Source: Brevundimonas poindexterae
GTDB taxonomy: Bacteria > Pseudomonadota > Alphaproteobacteria > Caulobacterales > Caulobacteraceae
NCBI RefSeq assembly: GCF_020524625.1
Contig: NZ_JAIVLL010000002.1
Location: forward strand, 806,001 to 870,000
Direction: 5' to 3'
Length of the DNA stretch: 64,000 bases
Shown piece by piece: positions 25,178 through 34,960 of the stretch (positions within the stretch are counted from its first letter, which is position 1; each line of letters begins with the position of its first letter). The notes under the pieces were generated by a model. The model was not told where the DNA came from and ran no database searches. It worked only from the letters and a program-made list of their open reading frames with translations. The position numbers and the translations under genes were made by a program.

Positions 25178-26701
25178 TCAGGATTTCTTGGTGGGCAGAC
25201 CGGGCAGGCCGGGCAGTCCACCGGGGGGCATGCCGCCACCCAGACCGGACAGCCGGTCCTGAATGGCCTTCATCTCTTCGGCCGAGGGCTCGGGCATCCG
25301 CCCGCCGCCCATGGCCTTCAGCCGGGCCATGTCAGGCTGGCCGGGTCCGCCGCCGAGACCGCCCAGCATGGCGGCCATCTGCTGCATCTTCTTGGGTCCG
25401 CCGCGCGCCAGGGACTTGACCATATCGGCCATCTGGCGGTGCTGTTTCAGCAGGCGGTTGATCTCCTGCACCTCGACGCCGGCGCCGGCGGCGATGCGCT
25501 TCTTGCGGCTGGCGTTGAGCAGGTCGGGCTTCTTGCGCTCGGCCTTCGTCATCGAGCTGAGGATGGCCTGCTGGCGTCCGATCATCCGGTCGTCGACGCC
25601 GGAGTCGGCCATCTGGGCCTTCATCTTGGCCACGCCGGGCAGCATGCCCATGATGCCCTGAAGGCCGCCCATCTGCTTCATCTGGGCCAGCTGGCCGGCC
25701 AGGTCGTCCAGGTCAAACTTGCCCTTGGCCAGCTTCTTCGCCATGGCCTCGGCCTTGGCGGCATCGAGGTCCTGACTGGCCTTTTCGACCAGGGCCACGA
25801 TATCGCCCTGGCCCAGGATGCGGCCGGCGACGCGGCGGGCGTCGAACACGTCGAGCGCGTCAACCTTTTCGCCCGCGCCGATGTATTTGATCGGCAGGCC
25901 GGTGACGGCCCGCATCGACAGCATGGCTCCGCCCCGCCCGTCGCCGTCGGCGCGGGTCAGCACCAGACCGGTCAGCGGCAACCGCTCGTGGAAGGCGCGC
26001 GCAGTGCGCACTGCGTCCTGACCGGTCAGGCTGTCGGCGACCAGCAGGGTTTCCACCGGCTTCGACACCGCGGCGACCTCGGCCACCTCATTCATCAGCC
26101 CTTCGTCGAGGGTTATGCGGCCGGCGGTATCCAGGATCAGGACGTCAAAGCCCTGCAGTTTCGCCGATTGCAGCGCACGTTTGGTAATCTGGACCGCGCT
26201 CTCGCCCGCCACGATGGGCAGGGTCGCGACCTCGATCTGCTGGCCCAGGGTGGCCAGCTGCTCCATGGCCGCCGGACGCCGCGTGTCCAGCGAGGCCATC
26301 ATGACCTTCTTCTTGTCGAACTTCGTCAGGCGCAGCGCCAGCTTGGCCGAGCTGGTGGTCTTGCCCGAGCCCTGCAGGCCGGCCATCAGGATCACGGCGG
26401 GCGGGGCGGCGTTCAGATTGATGCCGACCGGCTCCTCGCCACCCAGCATCTCGATCAGGCCGTCATAGACGATCTTGACCACCTGGTCGGCCGGCCGGAC
26501 CGAGCGGATGACCTCCTCGCCCTTGGCCTTCTCGCTGGCGAAGGCGATGAAGTCCTTGACCACCGGCAGGGCGACGTCGGCCTCGAGCAGGGCCACGCGC
26601 ACCTCGCGCATGGCCTCGGCAATGTCCTTTTCGGACAGGGCGCCGCGGCCGGTGATCCGGTCAAAGACGCCTGTCAGTCGCTCGTTCAGAGCCTCGAACA
26701 T
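25178..26701 (-). CDS. ffh: Signal recognition particle protein Ffh (SRP54)
   Basis: GTPase that binds signal peptides and 4.5S RNA for co-translational targeting to FtsY. 507 residues from the ATG at 26701 (MFEALNERLTGVFDRITGRG), with TGAGG just upstream; the frame is open upstream but the extra residues do not fit. N domain 1-~90, G domain with GLQGSGKTT (108-116), DTRRPAAMEQL, DTAGR, and a Met-rich M domain (GGLQGIMGMLPGVAKMKAQM) ending in a Gly/Pro/Met-rich tail. Continues to rpsP with 28 bp between. Confidence 0.96.
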   Translation of the reverse strand: MFEALNERLTGVFDRITGRGALSEKDIAEAMREVRVALLEADVALPVVKDFIAFASEKAKGEEVIRSVRPADQVVKIVYDGLIEMLGGEEPVGINLNAAPPAVILMAGLQGSGKTTSSAKLALRLTKFDKKKVMMASLDTRRPAAMEQLATLGQQIEVATLPIVAGESAVQITKRALQSAKLQGFDVLILDTAGRITLDEGLMNEVAEVAAVSKPVETLLVADSLTGQDAVRTARAFHERLPLTGLVLTRADGDGRGGAMLSMRAVTGLPIKYIGAGEKVDALDVFDARRVAGRILGQGDIVALVEKASQDLDAAKAEAMAKKLAKGKFDLDDLAGQLAQMKQMGGLQGIMGMLPGVAKMKAQMADSGVDDRMIGRQQAILSSMTKAERKKPDLLNASRKKRIAAGAGVEVQEINRLLKQHRQMADMVKSLARGGPKKMQQMAAMLGGLGGGPGQPDMARLKAMGGGRMPEPSAEEMKAIQDRLSGLGGGMPPGGLPGLPGLPTKKS

Positions 26702-27029
26702 CAGAACCTCAGGTCTCGCGCAGAATGACCCCGAGGCTCCAAACGAGATCAGCCCCAGCGGACGATCACGTCGGCTGGGGGCCTCTCCCGGCTCAGCCCG
26801 TGTCCAGAAGCGAGGATCGGGGGTCGTCCGGGTGGAGGGCGCGAGGTCAACTTGCGCCGGAAGCGGCGGTGTATGGCGGAAAACCGCGAAAAGGGCAAGC
26901 CGACCCCGGCTGGGCGGGCCAAAGGGCCCGTCCGCAGGGCACCGAACTACGCAAATTCCGTTACGCAGGGGCGTGTCGCCTATCCCCGCAGGGGTTCGCA
27001 CGCCTATCGTCGATCTTCAAGGAGACCTC
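26702..27029. other. 328-bp divergent ffh/ppc intergenic region
   Basis: No convincing gene. It contains a GGGCGGGCC-AAA-GGGCCCGTCC near-palindrome (around 26913-26934) and an AAGGAGA ribosome-binding site just before ppc. Promoters for both flanking genes must lie here, but no clear sigma70 hexamer pair was found. A 61-codon frame (26852-27037) is Arg-rich and runs into ppc, so I do not call it. Confidence 0.4.
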
Positions 27030-29753
27030 ATGACTGACACCCTGCCCGCCGACGCCCTGCCTGCCGACCGCCTGCGCGAGGAGGTCCGCCTGCTGGGCGC
27101 CGTGCTGGGGGACGTCATCCGCGAGGCCGGAGGCCAGGATCTGTACGACCGGATCGAGGCGGTCCGCCGGGCCTCGGTCGCCTACCACCGCGACGGCGCG
27201 GACACCCGGGACGTCACCGAAATGGAGCGCCTGCTGGCGGGCCTCAGCTCGGAGCAGGCGGTGGGCCTGTCGCACGGCTTTGCGGTCTTCTCCCTGCTGG
27301 CCAATGTCGCCGAGGACCGCGAAGCGCGCCGCCGTGCCCGCGAGGCAGAGGCGGATTCAGCCCCGGCGGGAGAGTCCACCGCTACGCCCGAGGCCGCGCT
27401 GGCCTGGCTGTCGCGCGGCGGCGCGGACCGCAAGGCCGTGGCCGACATTCTGGCCAAGGGACTGATTTCTCCGGTGCTGACGGCCCACCCGTCCGAGGTG
27501 CGGCGCAAGAGTGTGCTGGACCGCATCGCGGCCCTGTCTGCCCTACTGGACGGACGCGGCGAGGGCCAGGGGGCCAGCCGCGCCCTGCGCCGTCAGGTCT
27601 TCCTGCTGTGGGCCACGCGACTGGTCCGGACCTCGGGTCTGGTGGTGCAGGACGAGATCGACACTGTAGTCTCCTTCCTCGAGCAGGTTTTCCTCGAGGC
27701 CGTGCCCGAGCATCTGAATGCCTGGCGCGAACGGCTGGAGGCGCCGGACCTCAAGCCCTTCCTCAAGGTCGGAAGCTGGGTGGGCGGCGATCGCGACGGC
27801 AATCCCAATGTCGACGCCGACGTCATGAAGGCTGCCTTCCGCACCCAGTCGCAAGCGGCGCTGGGCGCCTATCTGGACGATGTCCATGCGCTCGGGGCCG
27901 AGCTCAGCCTGTCCGACGCCCTGGTCGACCTGACGCCCGAACTGGCCGCCCTGTCGGCGGCGTCGGGCGATACCTCGCCCCACCGGGCGGGCGAGCCGTT
28001 TCGTCGGGCCCTCACCCGCATCTATGCGCGTCTGGCCGCCGACTATCAGGCCAAGGTCGGTGCCCCGCCGCCGCGTCCGGCAGGCTTTGCCGCCGAGCCC
28101 TACGGCCGGCCCGAGGCCTTCGTCGCCGATCTGCAGATCTTGCGGCAGGCGCTGCTGGCCGCGGACCCCCAGGCCTTCCGTGACGACGGCCTGTCACGCC
28201 TGATCGACCGGGTGGAGGCGTTCGGCTTCCATCTGGCCGTGCTCGACATGCGCCAGAATGCCGATGTCCACGAGCGGGTGGTGGCCGACCTGTTCCGGGT
28301 CGCGGGCGTCGCCGACGACTATGAGGCACGCGACGAGGCCGGGCGGATGGCGCTGCTGCGCACCGAACTGGCCAGTCGTCGCCCGCTGTTCGTCCCGGGG
28401 GCGGGCGACTATGCCGAAGAGACCCTCAAGGAGCGCGCCATCCTGCAGGCGGCTGCCGAGGCCATCCAGACCTTCGGCCCGGCCGCGATCCGCACCTATA
28501 TCGTCTCCAAGACCGAGAGCCCCTCGGACCTTCTGGAAGTCTATCTGGTGCTGAAGGAAGTCGGCCTGTTCGACCCGGCCTCGCCCGAGACCTGTCCCAT
28601 CCAGGCCGTTCCCCTGTTCGAGACCATCACTGACCTGCAGGCGGCCCCCGTCACCCTGCGCGCCCTGATGGCCGAGCCGGCGCCTCTGGCCCTCGCCCGT
28701 TCGCGCGGGGTGCAGGAGGTGATGATCGGCTATTCGGATTCCAACAAGGACGGCAGCTATCTGACCTCGACCTGGGAGCTGAACCACGCGTCGCGGGCCC
28801 TGCGCGATGTGTCGCGCGAGGCGGGTGTCGGCCTGCAGCTGTTCCACGGTCGCGGCGGGGCCGTCGGTCGGGGAGGCGGGTCCAGTTTCGGGGCCGTCGT
28901 CGCCCAGCCGCGCGGCACGGTCGAGGGCCGCATCCGCGTGACGGAACAGGGCGAGGTGATCGCCAACAAATACGGCGAGCCTGGCGTGGCACGTCGCAAT
29001 CTGGATGCCCTGACCAGCGGCGTGATCCTGGCCTCGCTGCGCCGCGAGTCGGGCGAGGGTCCGGCCGAGCGCCACGGCGATCTGATCTCACGCCTCAGCC
29101 AGGCCTCCATGAAGGCCTACCGCGCTCTCGTCTATGACACGGCGGGCTTCGTCGACTATTTCCGCGCGGCCACGCCGATCTCGGAACTGTCCGAGCTGAA
29201 GATCGGCTCGCGCCCGGCCTCGCGCAGTTCGTCCACCCGCATCGAGGACCTGCGCGCCATCCCCTGGGTGTTCAGCTGGAGCCAGTCGCGCGTCATGCTG
29301 CCCGGCTGGTACGGCTTCGGCTCGGCTATCGACAGTCTGGGTGCGGGGGATGTGGAGACCTTGACCGGGCTGGTCTCCGAATGGCCCTTCCTGTCGACCC
29401 TGATCCAGAACATGGAGATGGTCATGGCCAAGTCCGACATGGTCATCGCGCGGCGCTATGCGGGTCTGGTGCCCGATCAGGCCCTGGCCGAGGACATCCA
29501 TGGCCGGATCGCAGCGGAATGGCAGCGGACCCATGATGCCGTGATGCGCCTGACCGGCCAGACCAGCCTGCTGGAGCGCCAGCCGGAGCTGGCCCGTCTG
29601 ATCCGGCTGCGCCTGCCCTATATCGAGCCGCTCAACCATGTGCAGGTCGATCTGATCCGGCGCCGTCGCGCGGGCGACGACGACCCCGCCGTGCGCGAGG
29701 GCATCCTGGTTGCGCTGAACGGGATCGCCGCAGGTCTCCGGAACAGCGGCTGA
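27030..29753 (+). CDS. ppc: Phosphoenolpyruvate carboxylase
   Basis: Anaplerotic carboxylation of PEP to oxaloacetate. 907 residues from the ATG at 27030, which has AAGGAGA five bases upstream. Catalytic His153 in VLTAHPSEVRRKS, GSWVGGDRDGNPNV, Lys573 in GYSDSNKDGSYL, the Gly-rich loop FHGRGGAVGRGGG, and the C-terminal LVALNGIAAGLRNSG ending. All standard PEPC motifs are intact. Confidence 0.97.
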   Translation: MTDTLPADALPADRLREEVRLLGAVLGDVIREAGGQDLYDRIEAVRRASVAYHRDGADTRDVTEMERLLAGLSSEQAVGLSHGFAVFSLLANVAEDREARRRAREAEADSAPAGESTATPEAALAWLSRGGADRKAVADILAKGLISPVLTAHPSEVRRKSVLDRIAALSALLDGRGEGQGASRALRRQVFLLWATRLVRTSGLVVQDEIDTVVSFLEQVFLEAVPEHLNAWRERLEAPDLKPFLKVGSWVGGDRDGNPNVDADVMKAAFRTQSQAALGAYLDDVHALGAELSLSDALVDLTPELAALSAASGDTSPHRAGEPFRRALTRIYARLAADYQAKVGAPPPRPAGFAAEPYGRPEAFVADLQILRQALLAADPQAFRDDGLSRLIDRVEAFGFHLAVLDMRQNADVHERVVADLFRVAGVADDYEARDEAGRMALLRTELASRRPLFVPGAGDYAEETLKERAILQAAAEAIQTFGPAAIRTYIVSKTESPSDLLEVYLVLKEVGLFDPASPETCPIQAVPLFETITDLQAAPVTLRALMAEPAPLALARSRGVQEVMIGYSDSNKDGSYLTSTWELNHASRALRDVSREAGVGLQLFHGRGGAVGRGGGSSFGAVVAQPRGTVEGRIRVTEQGEVIANKYGEPGVARRNLDALTSGVILASLRRESGEGPAERHGDLISRLSQASMKAYRALVYDTAGFVDYFRAATPISELSELKIGSRPASRSSSTRIEDLRAIPWVFSWSQSRVMLPGWYGFGSAIDSLGAGDVETLTGLVSEWPFLSTLIQNMEMVMAKSDMVIARRYAGLVPDQALAEDIHGRIAAEWQRTHDAVMRLTGQTSLLERQPELARLIRLRLPYIEPLNHVQVDLIRRRRAGDDDPAVREGILVALNGIAAGLRNSG

Positions 29754-29756
29754 CAT

Positions 29757-29788
29757 GAAAACGGGCCGGTGGATCGCTCTACCGGCCC
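29757..29788 (-). terminator. Terminator between convergent ppc and dcp
   Basis: GGGCCGGT (29763-29770) and ACCGGCCC (29781-29788) form a perfect 8-bp stem with a 10-nt loop. On the minus strand it is followed by GTTTTC, so it fits an intrinsic terminator for the M3 peptidase gene; on the plus strand no T-run follows. Confidence 0.6.
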
Positions 29789-29847
29789 ATATCCCATGCT
29801 CATCACGCTCAAGCAGCGAGCCGCCGCGCGGCGAGCGGTAGCGTCAA

Positions 29848-32031
29848 TCAGTTGACGGGAAAACCGCGCACGCGCAGCAGGGCGTCGACATCCGGGTTGC
29901 GCCCGCGGAAGCGGCGATAGGCCTCGCCACGATCCGTCGTATTGCCCTCGGACAGGATGATCGACTTGTAGCGGGCCGCGATGTCCGGATTGAACACATC
30001 GCCCGAGCCCTCGAAATAGGCCCAGGTATCGGCGTCCATGACCTCGGACCACAGATAGCTGTAATAGCCCGCCGAATAGGCATCCGAGGTGAACAGGTGA
30101 TTGAACTGCGGCAAGCGGTGCCGCATCACGATCTCCTTGGGCATGCCGATGCGCGCGAGGCTCTCCCGCTCGAAGGCGTCGATGTCGGTCGGCGGGGTGG
30201 CGCGGGTGTGCAGATCCATGTCGACCAGGGCCGACGACAGATAGCTGACGGTCGCATAGCCCTGGTTGAAGGTCGAGGCGGCCTCGATCTTGTCCACCAG
30301 TGCCTGCGGCATCGGCTGACCGGTTTCGACGTGCTTCATGAAGCCGTCCAGGATCGGGCGGGACAGCACCCAGTGCTCGTGCACCTGCGACGGATATTCG
30401 ACGTAGTCGCGCGGCGTGCCGCCCAGCGCCGGATAGGTGATCCTGTACGACAGATAGTGCAGGGCGTGGCCGAACTCGTGGAACAGGGTCTCGGCGTCGT
30501 CCAGCGAGATCAGGATGGGCTCGTCGCCCTCGGCCTTGATGAAGTTGTTGTTGTTCGAGGCCAGCACATTCTTGACCCCGTCATAGGTCGAGTACGAGCG
30601 ATAGGTGGTCATCCACGCCCCCGACCGCTTGCCCGGCCGGGCGAAGTCGTCCGAGTAGAACAGGCCCACATGGCGGCCCGAGGCCTTGTCCTTGACTTCG
30701 AACACCTCGACGTCCGGATGGAAGACCGGCACGGTCCCCGCTGGCAGCGGGGTGAAGGTGAAGCCGTACAGGCGCTCGGCCATGTAGAAGGCGCCGCGCT
30801 TGACGTTGTTGAGCTCGAAGTAGGGCTTCAGTTCGTTCTGGTCGAGGTCGTACTTCGCCTTCCGGACCTTCTCGGCATAGTACAGGTAATCCCACGGCTC
30901 GATCTCGTGACCGGCGATCTCCCGCATGTCGGCGACCTCTTCGGCCACGCGCGCCTTGGCCGGTTCCCAGACCCGCATCATCAGGTCCATGGCGGCCTCG
31001 GGGGTCTTGGCCATGGTGTCCTGCATGCGCCACTCGGCATGGTTGCCATAGCCCAGCAGGCGGGCCCGTTCGGCGCGCAGGCGCACGATCTCGGCGATGG
31101 TCGAGTTGGTGTCGTTGGCGTCGCCATTGTCACCGCGGTTCACGAATTTGCGCCACACCACCTCACGCATGGCGCGGTCGTCGGCAAAGCTCAGATACGG
31201 GTCGACGCTGGAGCGGGTGTTGACGATGGCCCAGCCCTCGACACCCCGATTGCGCGCGGCGGCCGCGGCGGCCGCCTTGTTCGAGGCCGGCAGGCCCGCG
31301 GTCTGCGACTCGTCGGTCAGGACCGTCCAGGTGTTCTCGTCGGCGACGACCTTCTGGCCGAAGCGCGTGAAGGCGCTCGACAGGGCGGTGTTGATCCGGC
31401 CCAGTTCGGCCTTGCCGGCCGCGTCCAGGGCGGCACCGTTACGGATGAAGCTGTCGCGGCTGCGCTCGGCCACCCGCGTCTGCTCGGCGGTCAGGCCCAT
31501 GGCGCGGGCGTTGTCGGCCACGGTGCGGACGCGCTCGAACAGTCCGGCGTTGAAGGTGATCTCGTCACCGGCGGCCGACAGCAGGGGCGACACCTCGGTA
31601 TCGACGGCCTGATAGTCTTCCGAGCCTATGTTGGAGGTCATCACCCCGAACACCGTCAGGGCGCGGTCCAGCGGCTCACCCGCCATCTGCAGGGCGACCA
31701 TGGTGTTGGCAAAGGTCGGCGGCTCGGGGTTGTTGACGATGGCGTTGATCTCGGCGCGTTGCAGCGCGATGCCCTCGACAATCGCGGCCTTCAGCTTCTC
31801 GGGCGTGGCGGCCGGGAAGGGCGGCAGGCCCTCATACGGGCCGGTCCAGGGCTGAAGCAGTTCCGCGCGCGGAGTTTGTTGCGGCAGGACCGCGCGGGCG
31901 ATGGCCGCGTCGCGGGCCAGATCCTCGGGCGAGAGGCCGACGGGCGCACCGCCCATACCCATGCCCATGTTCGCGCACCCCGTAAGGGCGAACAGGCTGC
32001 CCCCCGCTGCAAGAAGCTGGCGTCTGTCCAT
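29848..32031 (-). CDS. dcp: M3 family peptidyl-dipeptidase Dcp, lipoprotein
   Basis: Zinc metallopeptidase releasing C-terminal dipeptides from oligopeptides. 727 residues from the ATG at 32031, with AAAGGGAG seven bases upstream. N terminus MDRRQLLAAGGSLFALTGC combines a twin-Arg-like motif and a lipobox with Cys19, so it is probably a periplasm-facing lipoprotein. The zinc motif HEFGH (~residue 515) lies in LFHEFGHALHYL, followed by DYVEYPSQVHEHWV; substrate loop SAGYYSYLWSEVMDAD. Ends with the RGRNPDVDALLRVRGF signature of Dcp. Confidence 0.94.
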   Translation of the reverse strand: MDRRQLLAAGGSLFALTGCANMGMGMGGAPVGLSPEDLARDAAIARAVLPQQTPRAELLQPWTGPYEGLPPFPAATPEKLKAAIVEGIALQRAEINAIVNNPEPPTFANTMVALQMAGEPLDRALTVFGVMTSNIGSEDYQAVDTEVSPLLSAAGDEITFNAGLFERVRTVADNARAMGLTAEQTRVAERSRDSFIRNGAALDAAGKAELGRINTALSSAFTRFGQKVVADENTWTVLTDESQTAGLPASNKAAAAAAARNRGVEGWAIVNTRSSVDPYLSFADDRAMREVVWRKFVNRGDNGDANDTNSTIAEIVRLRAERARLLGYGNHAEWRMQDTMAKTPEAAMDLMMRVWEPAKARVAEEVADMREIAGHEIEPWDYLYYAEKVRKAKYDLDQNELKPYFELNNVKRGAFYMAERLYGFTFTPLPAGTVPVFHPDVEVFEVKDKASGRHVGLFYSDDFARPGKRSGAWMTTYRSYSTYDGVKNVLASNNNNFIKAEGDEPILISLDDAETLFHEFGHALHYLSYRITYPALGGTPRDYVEYPSQVHEHWVLSRPILDGFMKHVETGQPMPQALVDKIEAASTFNQGYATVSYLSSALVDMDLHTRATPPTDIDAFERESLARIGMPKEIVMRHRLPQFNHLFTSDAYSAGYYSYLWSEVMDADTWAYFEGSGDVFNPDIAARYKSIILSEGNTTDRGEAYRRFRGRNPDVDALLRVRGFPVN

Positions 32032-32206
32032 GAATGACTCCCTTTGTGTCCTGTCGCACGCCCCGGGCCAACGGCGGCCATGGGTCATTGACACCCTCAT
32101 GTGGGTTTCGGTGCGCTCTTTCGCAAAGACTTGCATCAGGTGAGGGTGCGCGGGCAAGAGGGAGGGCTTGCGGGCCTGCCCGTTTTCGCGACCCTGGAGG
32201 GCCTGT

Positions 32207-33070
32207 ATGGCCATTGGCGTGTTTGATTCCGGCGTGGGTGGCCTGACCATCCACCACACCCTGACGCGCCGTTTCCCGGGCCGGGACCTCATCTATCTGG
32301 CCGATCAGAAGCATGCGCCCTACGGCGGCCGGGCCGGCGAGGAGATCGTCGACCTGACCCGGGCGGGATGCGAGCGCCTGTTCGCCGAAGGCGCGTCGGT
32401 GGTGGTGCTGGCCTGCAATACCGCCTCGGCCATCGCCCTCCGGCGTCTCCAGCAGACCTGGGTGCCCGAGGCCGTTCGGACCTTTGGCCGGCCCGTCAAT
32501 GTGCTGGGGATCATCGTGCCGACGATCGAGGCGGCCACCGGCCTGCCCTGGACCTATGCGCGCGAAACCGACGACCGTTTCCGCGACGAGCGCAAGTCGG
32601 CGGTCGAGGTGCTGGGCCTGTTCTGCACCCAGGCCACGGCCAACAGCCGCGTCTATGAGATCGAGATCGACAAGCGACGCGAGGACCTGGCCGTCTTCAC
32701 CGAGCCCTGCCCCGGCCTGGCCGGTCAGATCGAGGCGGGTGTCGATGAGGATGAACTCCGGGCCACGGTGCGCGATCACGTCGAGGCGCTGCGCCGTCGC
32801 ATCGGCCGCTGGCCCGACAAGGTCATCCTGGGCTGCACCCACTATGGCATCGTCGCCCACCTGTTCGCCGAGGCCCTGCCCGAGGGCACGCCCGTGATCG
32901 GTCAGCCGGATGCCGTGGCCGATGCGCTGGACCGCTATTTCGCCCGCCATCCTGAATATGTGCTGGGCGATCAGGGCCGGCTGCGGTTCCTGACGACCGG
33001 CTCCCCCGGCGGGCAGGGCGAGCGGATCGAACGCTTTTGGGGCGGACCCCTGACTTTCGAGAAGGCCTGA
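32207..33070 (+). CDS. murI: Glutamate racemase
   Basis: Makes D-glutamate for peptidoglycan. 287 residues from the ATG at 32207 (TGGAGG upstream). Asp7 in FDSGVGGL, catalytic Cys70 in VLACNTASA and Cys210 in ILGCTHYG are all present. The region KRREDLAVFTEPCPGLAGQI is typical of the proteobacterial branch with extra loops. Followed after 2 bp by a secreted SRPBCC-like protein. Divergent from dcp. Confidence 0.95.
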   Translation: MAIGVFDSGVGGLTIHHTLTRRFPGRDLIYLADQKHAPYGGRAGEEIVDLTRAGCERLFAEGASVVVLACNTASAIALRRLQQTWVPEAVRTFGRPVNVLGIIVPTIEAATGLPWTYARETDDRFRDERKSAVEVLGLFCTQATANSRVYEIEIDKRREDLAVFTEPCPGLAGQIEAGVDEDELRATVRDHVEALRRRIGRWPDKVILGCTHYGIVAHLFAEALPEGTPVIGQPDAVADALDRYFARHPEYVLGDQGRLRFLTTGSPGGQGERIERFWGGPLTFEKA

Positions 33071-33072
33071 TC

Positions 33073-33600
33073 ATGCGCATCCCCGCGATCCTCGCGACCC
33101 TCGCCCTGGCTGTCGTGACGGCGTCGCCCGCAGCAGCCGAGATCATCTCACGCAGCGAGAACGCCTTCACCCTGAGGTTCGAAGGACAGACGCGGATGGG
33201 CCCGGCCGGAGTGGCAGACGCCTTCTCGCAGGTCGGGCAGTGGTGGGACCCTGCGCACAGCTACACCGGCGATGCGGCCAACCTCAGCCTCGATCTCGCG
33301 CCCGGCGGCTGCTGGTGCGAAGCCATGCCGGATGGTTCACGCTTCGACCATGGCCGGGTCGAGTCGGTAGCGTTTGGCGAGGTCCGCCTTCACGCGCCTT
33401 TCGGTCCGCTGCGGACCATGGCCACGCGGGCCGATCTGGTCGTGACCTATGCCCTGGTCGACGGTGTCGTCCGGCCGAGCTGGACCTTCGTCGTCGAGGG
33501 ACCTGGCGTTGGGGCCATGGCCGAGCCGGTTGACGGGGTCATGGGCGGCGGCTTTGCACGCTGGATCGCCCATATGGACGCCTGCGCCGCCGCCCACTGA
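33073..33600 (+). CDS. Secreted SRPBCC-like protein
   Basis: 175 residues from the ATG at 33073. Signal peptide MRIPAILATLALAVVTASPA followed by AAAEIIS. The mature part looks like an SRPBCC (START-like) hydrophobic-ligand fold: VADAFSQVGQWWDPAHSYTG, LSLDLAPGGCWCEAMPDG, VTYALVDGVVRPSWTFVVEG. It sits two bases after murI and shares a TGATCA junction with the convergent ahpD. Ligand unknown. Confidence 0.7.
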   Translation: MRIPAILATLALAVVTASPAAAEIISRSENAFTLRFEGQTRMGPAGVADAFSQVGQWWDPAHSYTGDAANLSLDLAPGGCWCEAMPDGSRFDHGRVESVAFGEVRLHAPFGPLRTMATRADLVVTYALVDGVVRPSWTFVVEGPGVGAMAEPVDGVMGGGFARWIAHMDACAAAH

Positions 33601-34134
33601 TCAGGCGTTCAGCGCCTCGGCCGAGGCGACGATGCGGCTGGCGGCATGCACCACGGCGCCGATGCGCAGGGCGGCCTGGACCTGGGGGGCCGTAAAGCCG
33701 TGCTGGCGTAGGGGCGCCTCGTGGGCGTCGATACAGGCGCCGCAGCCGTTGATGGCCGACACGGCGGTGCACCACAGCTCAAAGTCCATCTTGTCGACGC
33801 CGGGGTTGCCAATGACATTCATCCGCAGCCGCGCCGGCAGGGTCCCGTACTCCTTGTTCTTCATCAGGTGCAGGGACCGGTAGTAGATGTTGTTCATGCC
33901 CATGATGGCGGCGGCCGACCGTGCCGCATTCAGGGCTTCCGGCGTCAGCTTCCCGGCCGCAGCGGCCTCGATCGCGCGCACCACCGGCACCGTGCCCACG
34001 GCATGGGCCGAGGCCAGGAAACAGCCCCACTTCTGCTGGTCGTTCAGCACGGTCTCGCTGGCCAGCGAACCGAGGTTCAGCGAGATATCCTTGGCATAGG
34101 CGGGGATCAGGTCGCGCAGGGTGTCGAGGGACAT
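33601..34134 (-). CDS. ahpD: Alkyl hydroperoxidase AhpD
   Basis: Thiol-disulfide partner that reduces AhpC in place of AhpF. 177 residues, all-helical carboxymuconolactone-decarboxylase fold. The active site [10 protein letters not shown] gives Cys131, Cys134 and His138; Glu and His upstream ([10 protein letters not shown] region) are conserved. Lies downstream of ahpC on the same strand with a large inverted repeat between. No reductase of the dihydrolipoamide type is nearby. Its stop is contiguous with the convergent SRPBCC gene. Confidence 0.93.
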   Translation of the reverse strand: MSLDTLRDLIPAYAKDISLNLGSLASETVLNDQQKWGCFLASAHAVGTVPVVRAIEAAAAGKLTPEALNAARSAAAIMGMNNIYYRSLHLMKNKEYGTLPARLRMNVIGNPGVDKMDFELWCTAVSAINGCGACIDAHEAPLRQHGFTAPQVQAALRIGAVVHAASRIVASAEALNA

Positions 34135-34155
34135 TGGGTATGGCTCCGGCTAGAT

Positions 34156-34287
34156 CCTCCCCAGGAGCGTAGCGAACGGGGGAGGGGGACCACGCGTAGC
34201 GTGGTGGAGGGGGCGGACCGGGCGCGGTGGATGGGGTCGCCCCCTCCACCGCTTCGCGGTCCCCCTCCCCCGCTTTCGCGGGGGAGG
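34156..34287. repeat. REP-like long inverted repeat between ahpC and ahpD
   Basis: Arm 34156-34214 (CCTCCCC... GTGGTGGAGGGGGC) is closely inverse to arm 34239-34287 (GCCCCCTCCACC... CGGGGGAGG), with 24 bp between. Each arm also folds alone: ACCACGCGTAGCGTGGT in the left, CCCCCGCTTTCGCGGGGG in the right. The extreme GC content and design match intergenic palindromic repeats spread through Caulobacterales genomes. In an ahpC-ahpD transcript it would form a long hairpin, perhaps affecting ahpD level. Confidence 0.75.
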
Positions 34288-34303
34288 ATTACGACGTCAC
34301 TGC

Positions 34304-34858
34304 TTACGCAGCCAGCGTCTCGCCGCCGACGGGGCGGTTGCAGGCGCACAGTTCATCGGTCTGCAGGGCGTCAACGACACGCAGGGTGTCAGCCGGGGCG
34401 CGACCGACGTTCAGGTTGGTCACATAGACGTGCTGGACGACGTTGTGCGGGTCGACGACGAAGGTCGCGCGCAGGGCCACGCCTTCTTCCTCGTTCAGGA
34501 TGCCCAGCTCGCGGGCGAACTTGCCGCCGTTGTCGGCAAACTGCCAGATCGGCAGCTTGTTCAGGTCGGCGTGGTCGCGGCGCCAGGCCAGCTTGACGAA
34601 TTCGTTGTCGGTCGAGCCGCCGAGCACCACGGTGTCGCGGTCCTCGAAGTCGCGGGCCAGCGAGGCGAATTCGGCGATTTCGGTCGGGCAGACGAAGGTG
34701 AAGTCCTTCGGATAGAAGAAGATGACCTTCCACTTGCCTTCAAAGCTGGCTTCGGTGATCGGCTCGAACGCCGAGACGCCGTTTTCCTCGTGGCTGTTGA
34801 AGCCGGGCTTCACGCCGATGATCTTGAATTCAGGCAGTTTTTCTCCAACGCCGAGCAT
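34304..34858 (-). CDS. ahpC: Alkyl hydroperoxide peroxidase AhpC (2-Cys peroxiredoxin)
   Basis: Reduces H2O2, organic peroxides and peroxynitrite. 184 residues from the ATG at 34858 with AAGGAGA five bases upstream. Peroxidatic Cys57 in DFTFVCPTEI; resolving Cys near the C terminus in DELCACNRP (171/173). Matches the AhpD-dependent type (as in mycobacteria and many alphaproteobacteria), not the AhpF type. Divergent from oxyR; promoter region carries a twin palindrome. Confidence 0.95.
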   Translation of the reverse strand: MLGVGEKLPEFKIIGVKPGFNSHEENGVSAFEPITEASFEGKWKVIFFYPKDFTFVCPTEIAEFASLARDFEDRDTVVLGGSTDNEFVKLAWRRDHADLNKLPIWQFADNGGKFARELGILNEEEGVALRATFVVDPHNVVQHVYVTNLNVGRAPADTLRVVDALQTDELCACNRPVGGETLAA

Positions 34859-34960
34859 GGGCTCTCCTTGGGTTGCTGGAATTGCAGGGTCAAGGGCCGG
34901 GGGGAGCCGACCGCTTGGGTGGCACTTGGGGGCTCGCGGGCCGGAAGTCAAATCAATCCT

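Noticed and set aside
32092..32148. Inverted repeat CACCCTCA / TGAGGGTG in the dcp-murI gap
   Set aside because: Arms are 8 bp with a 41-bp spacer; such pairs occur by chance and nothing else supports an operator.
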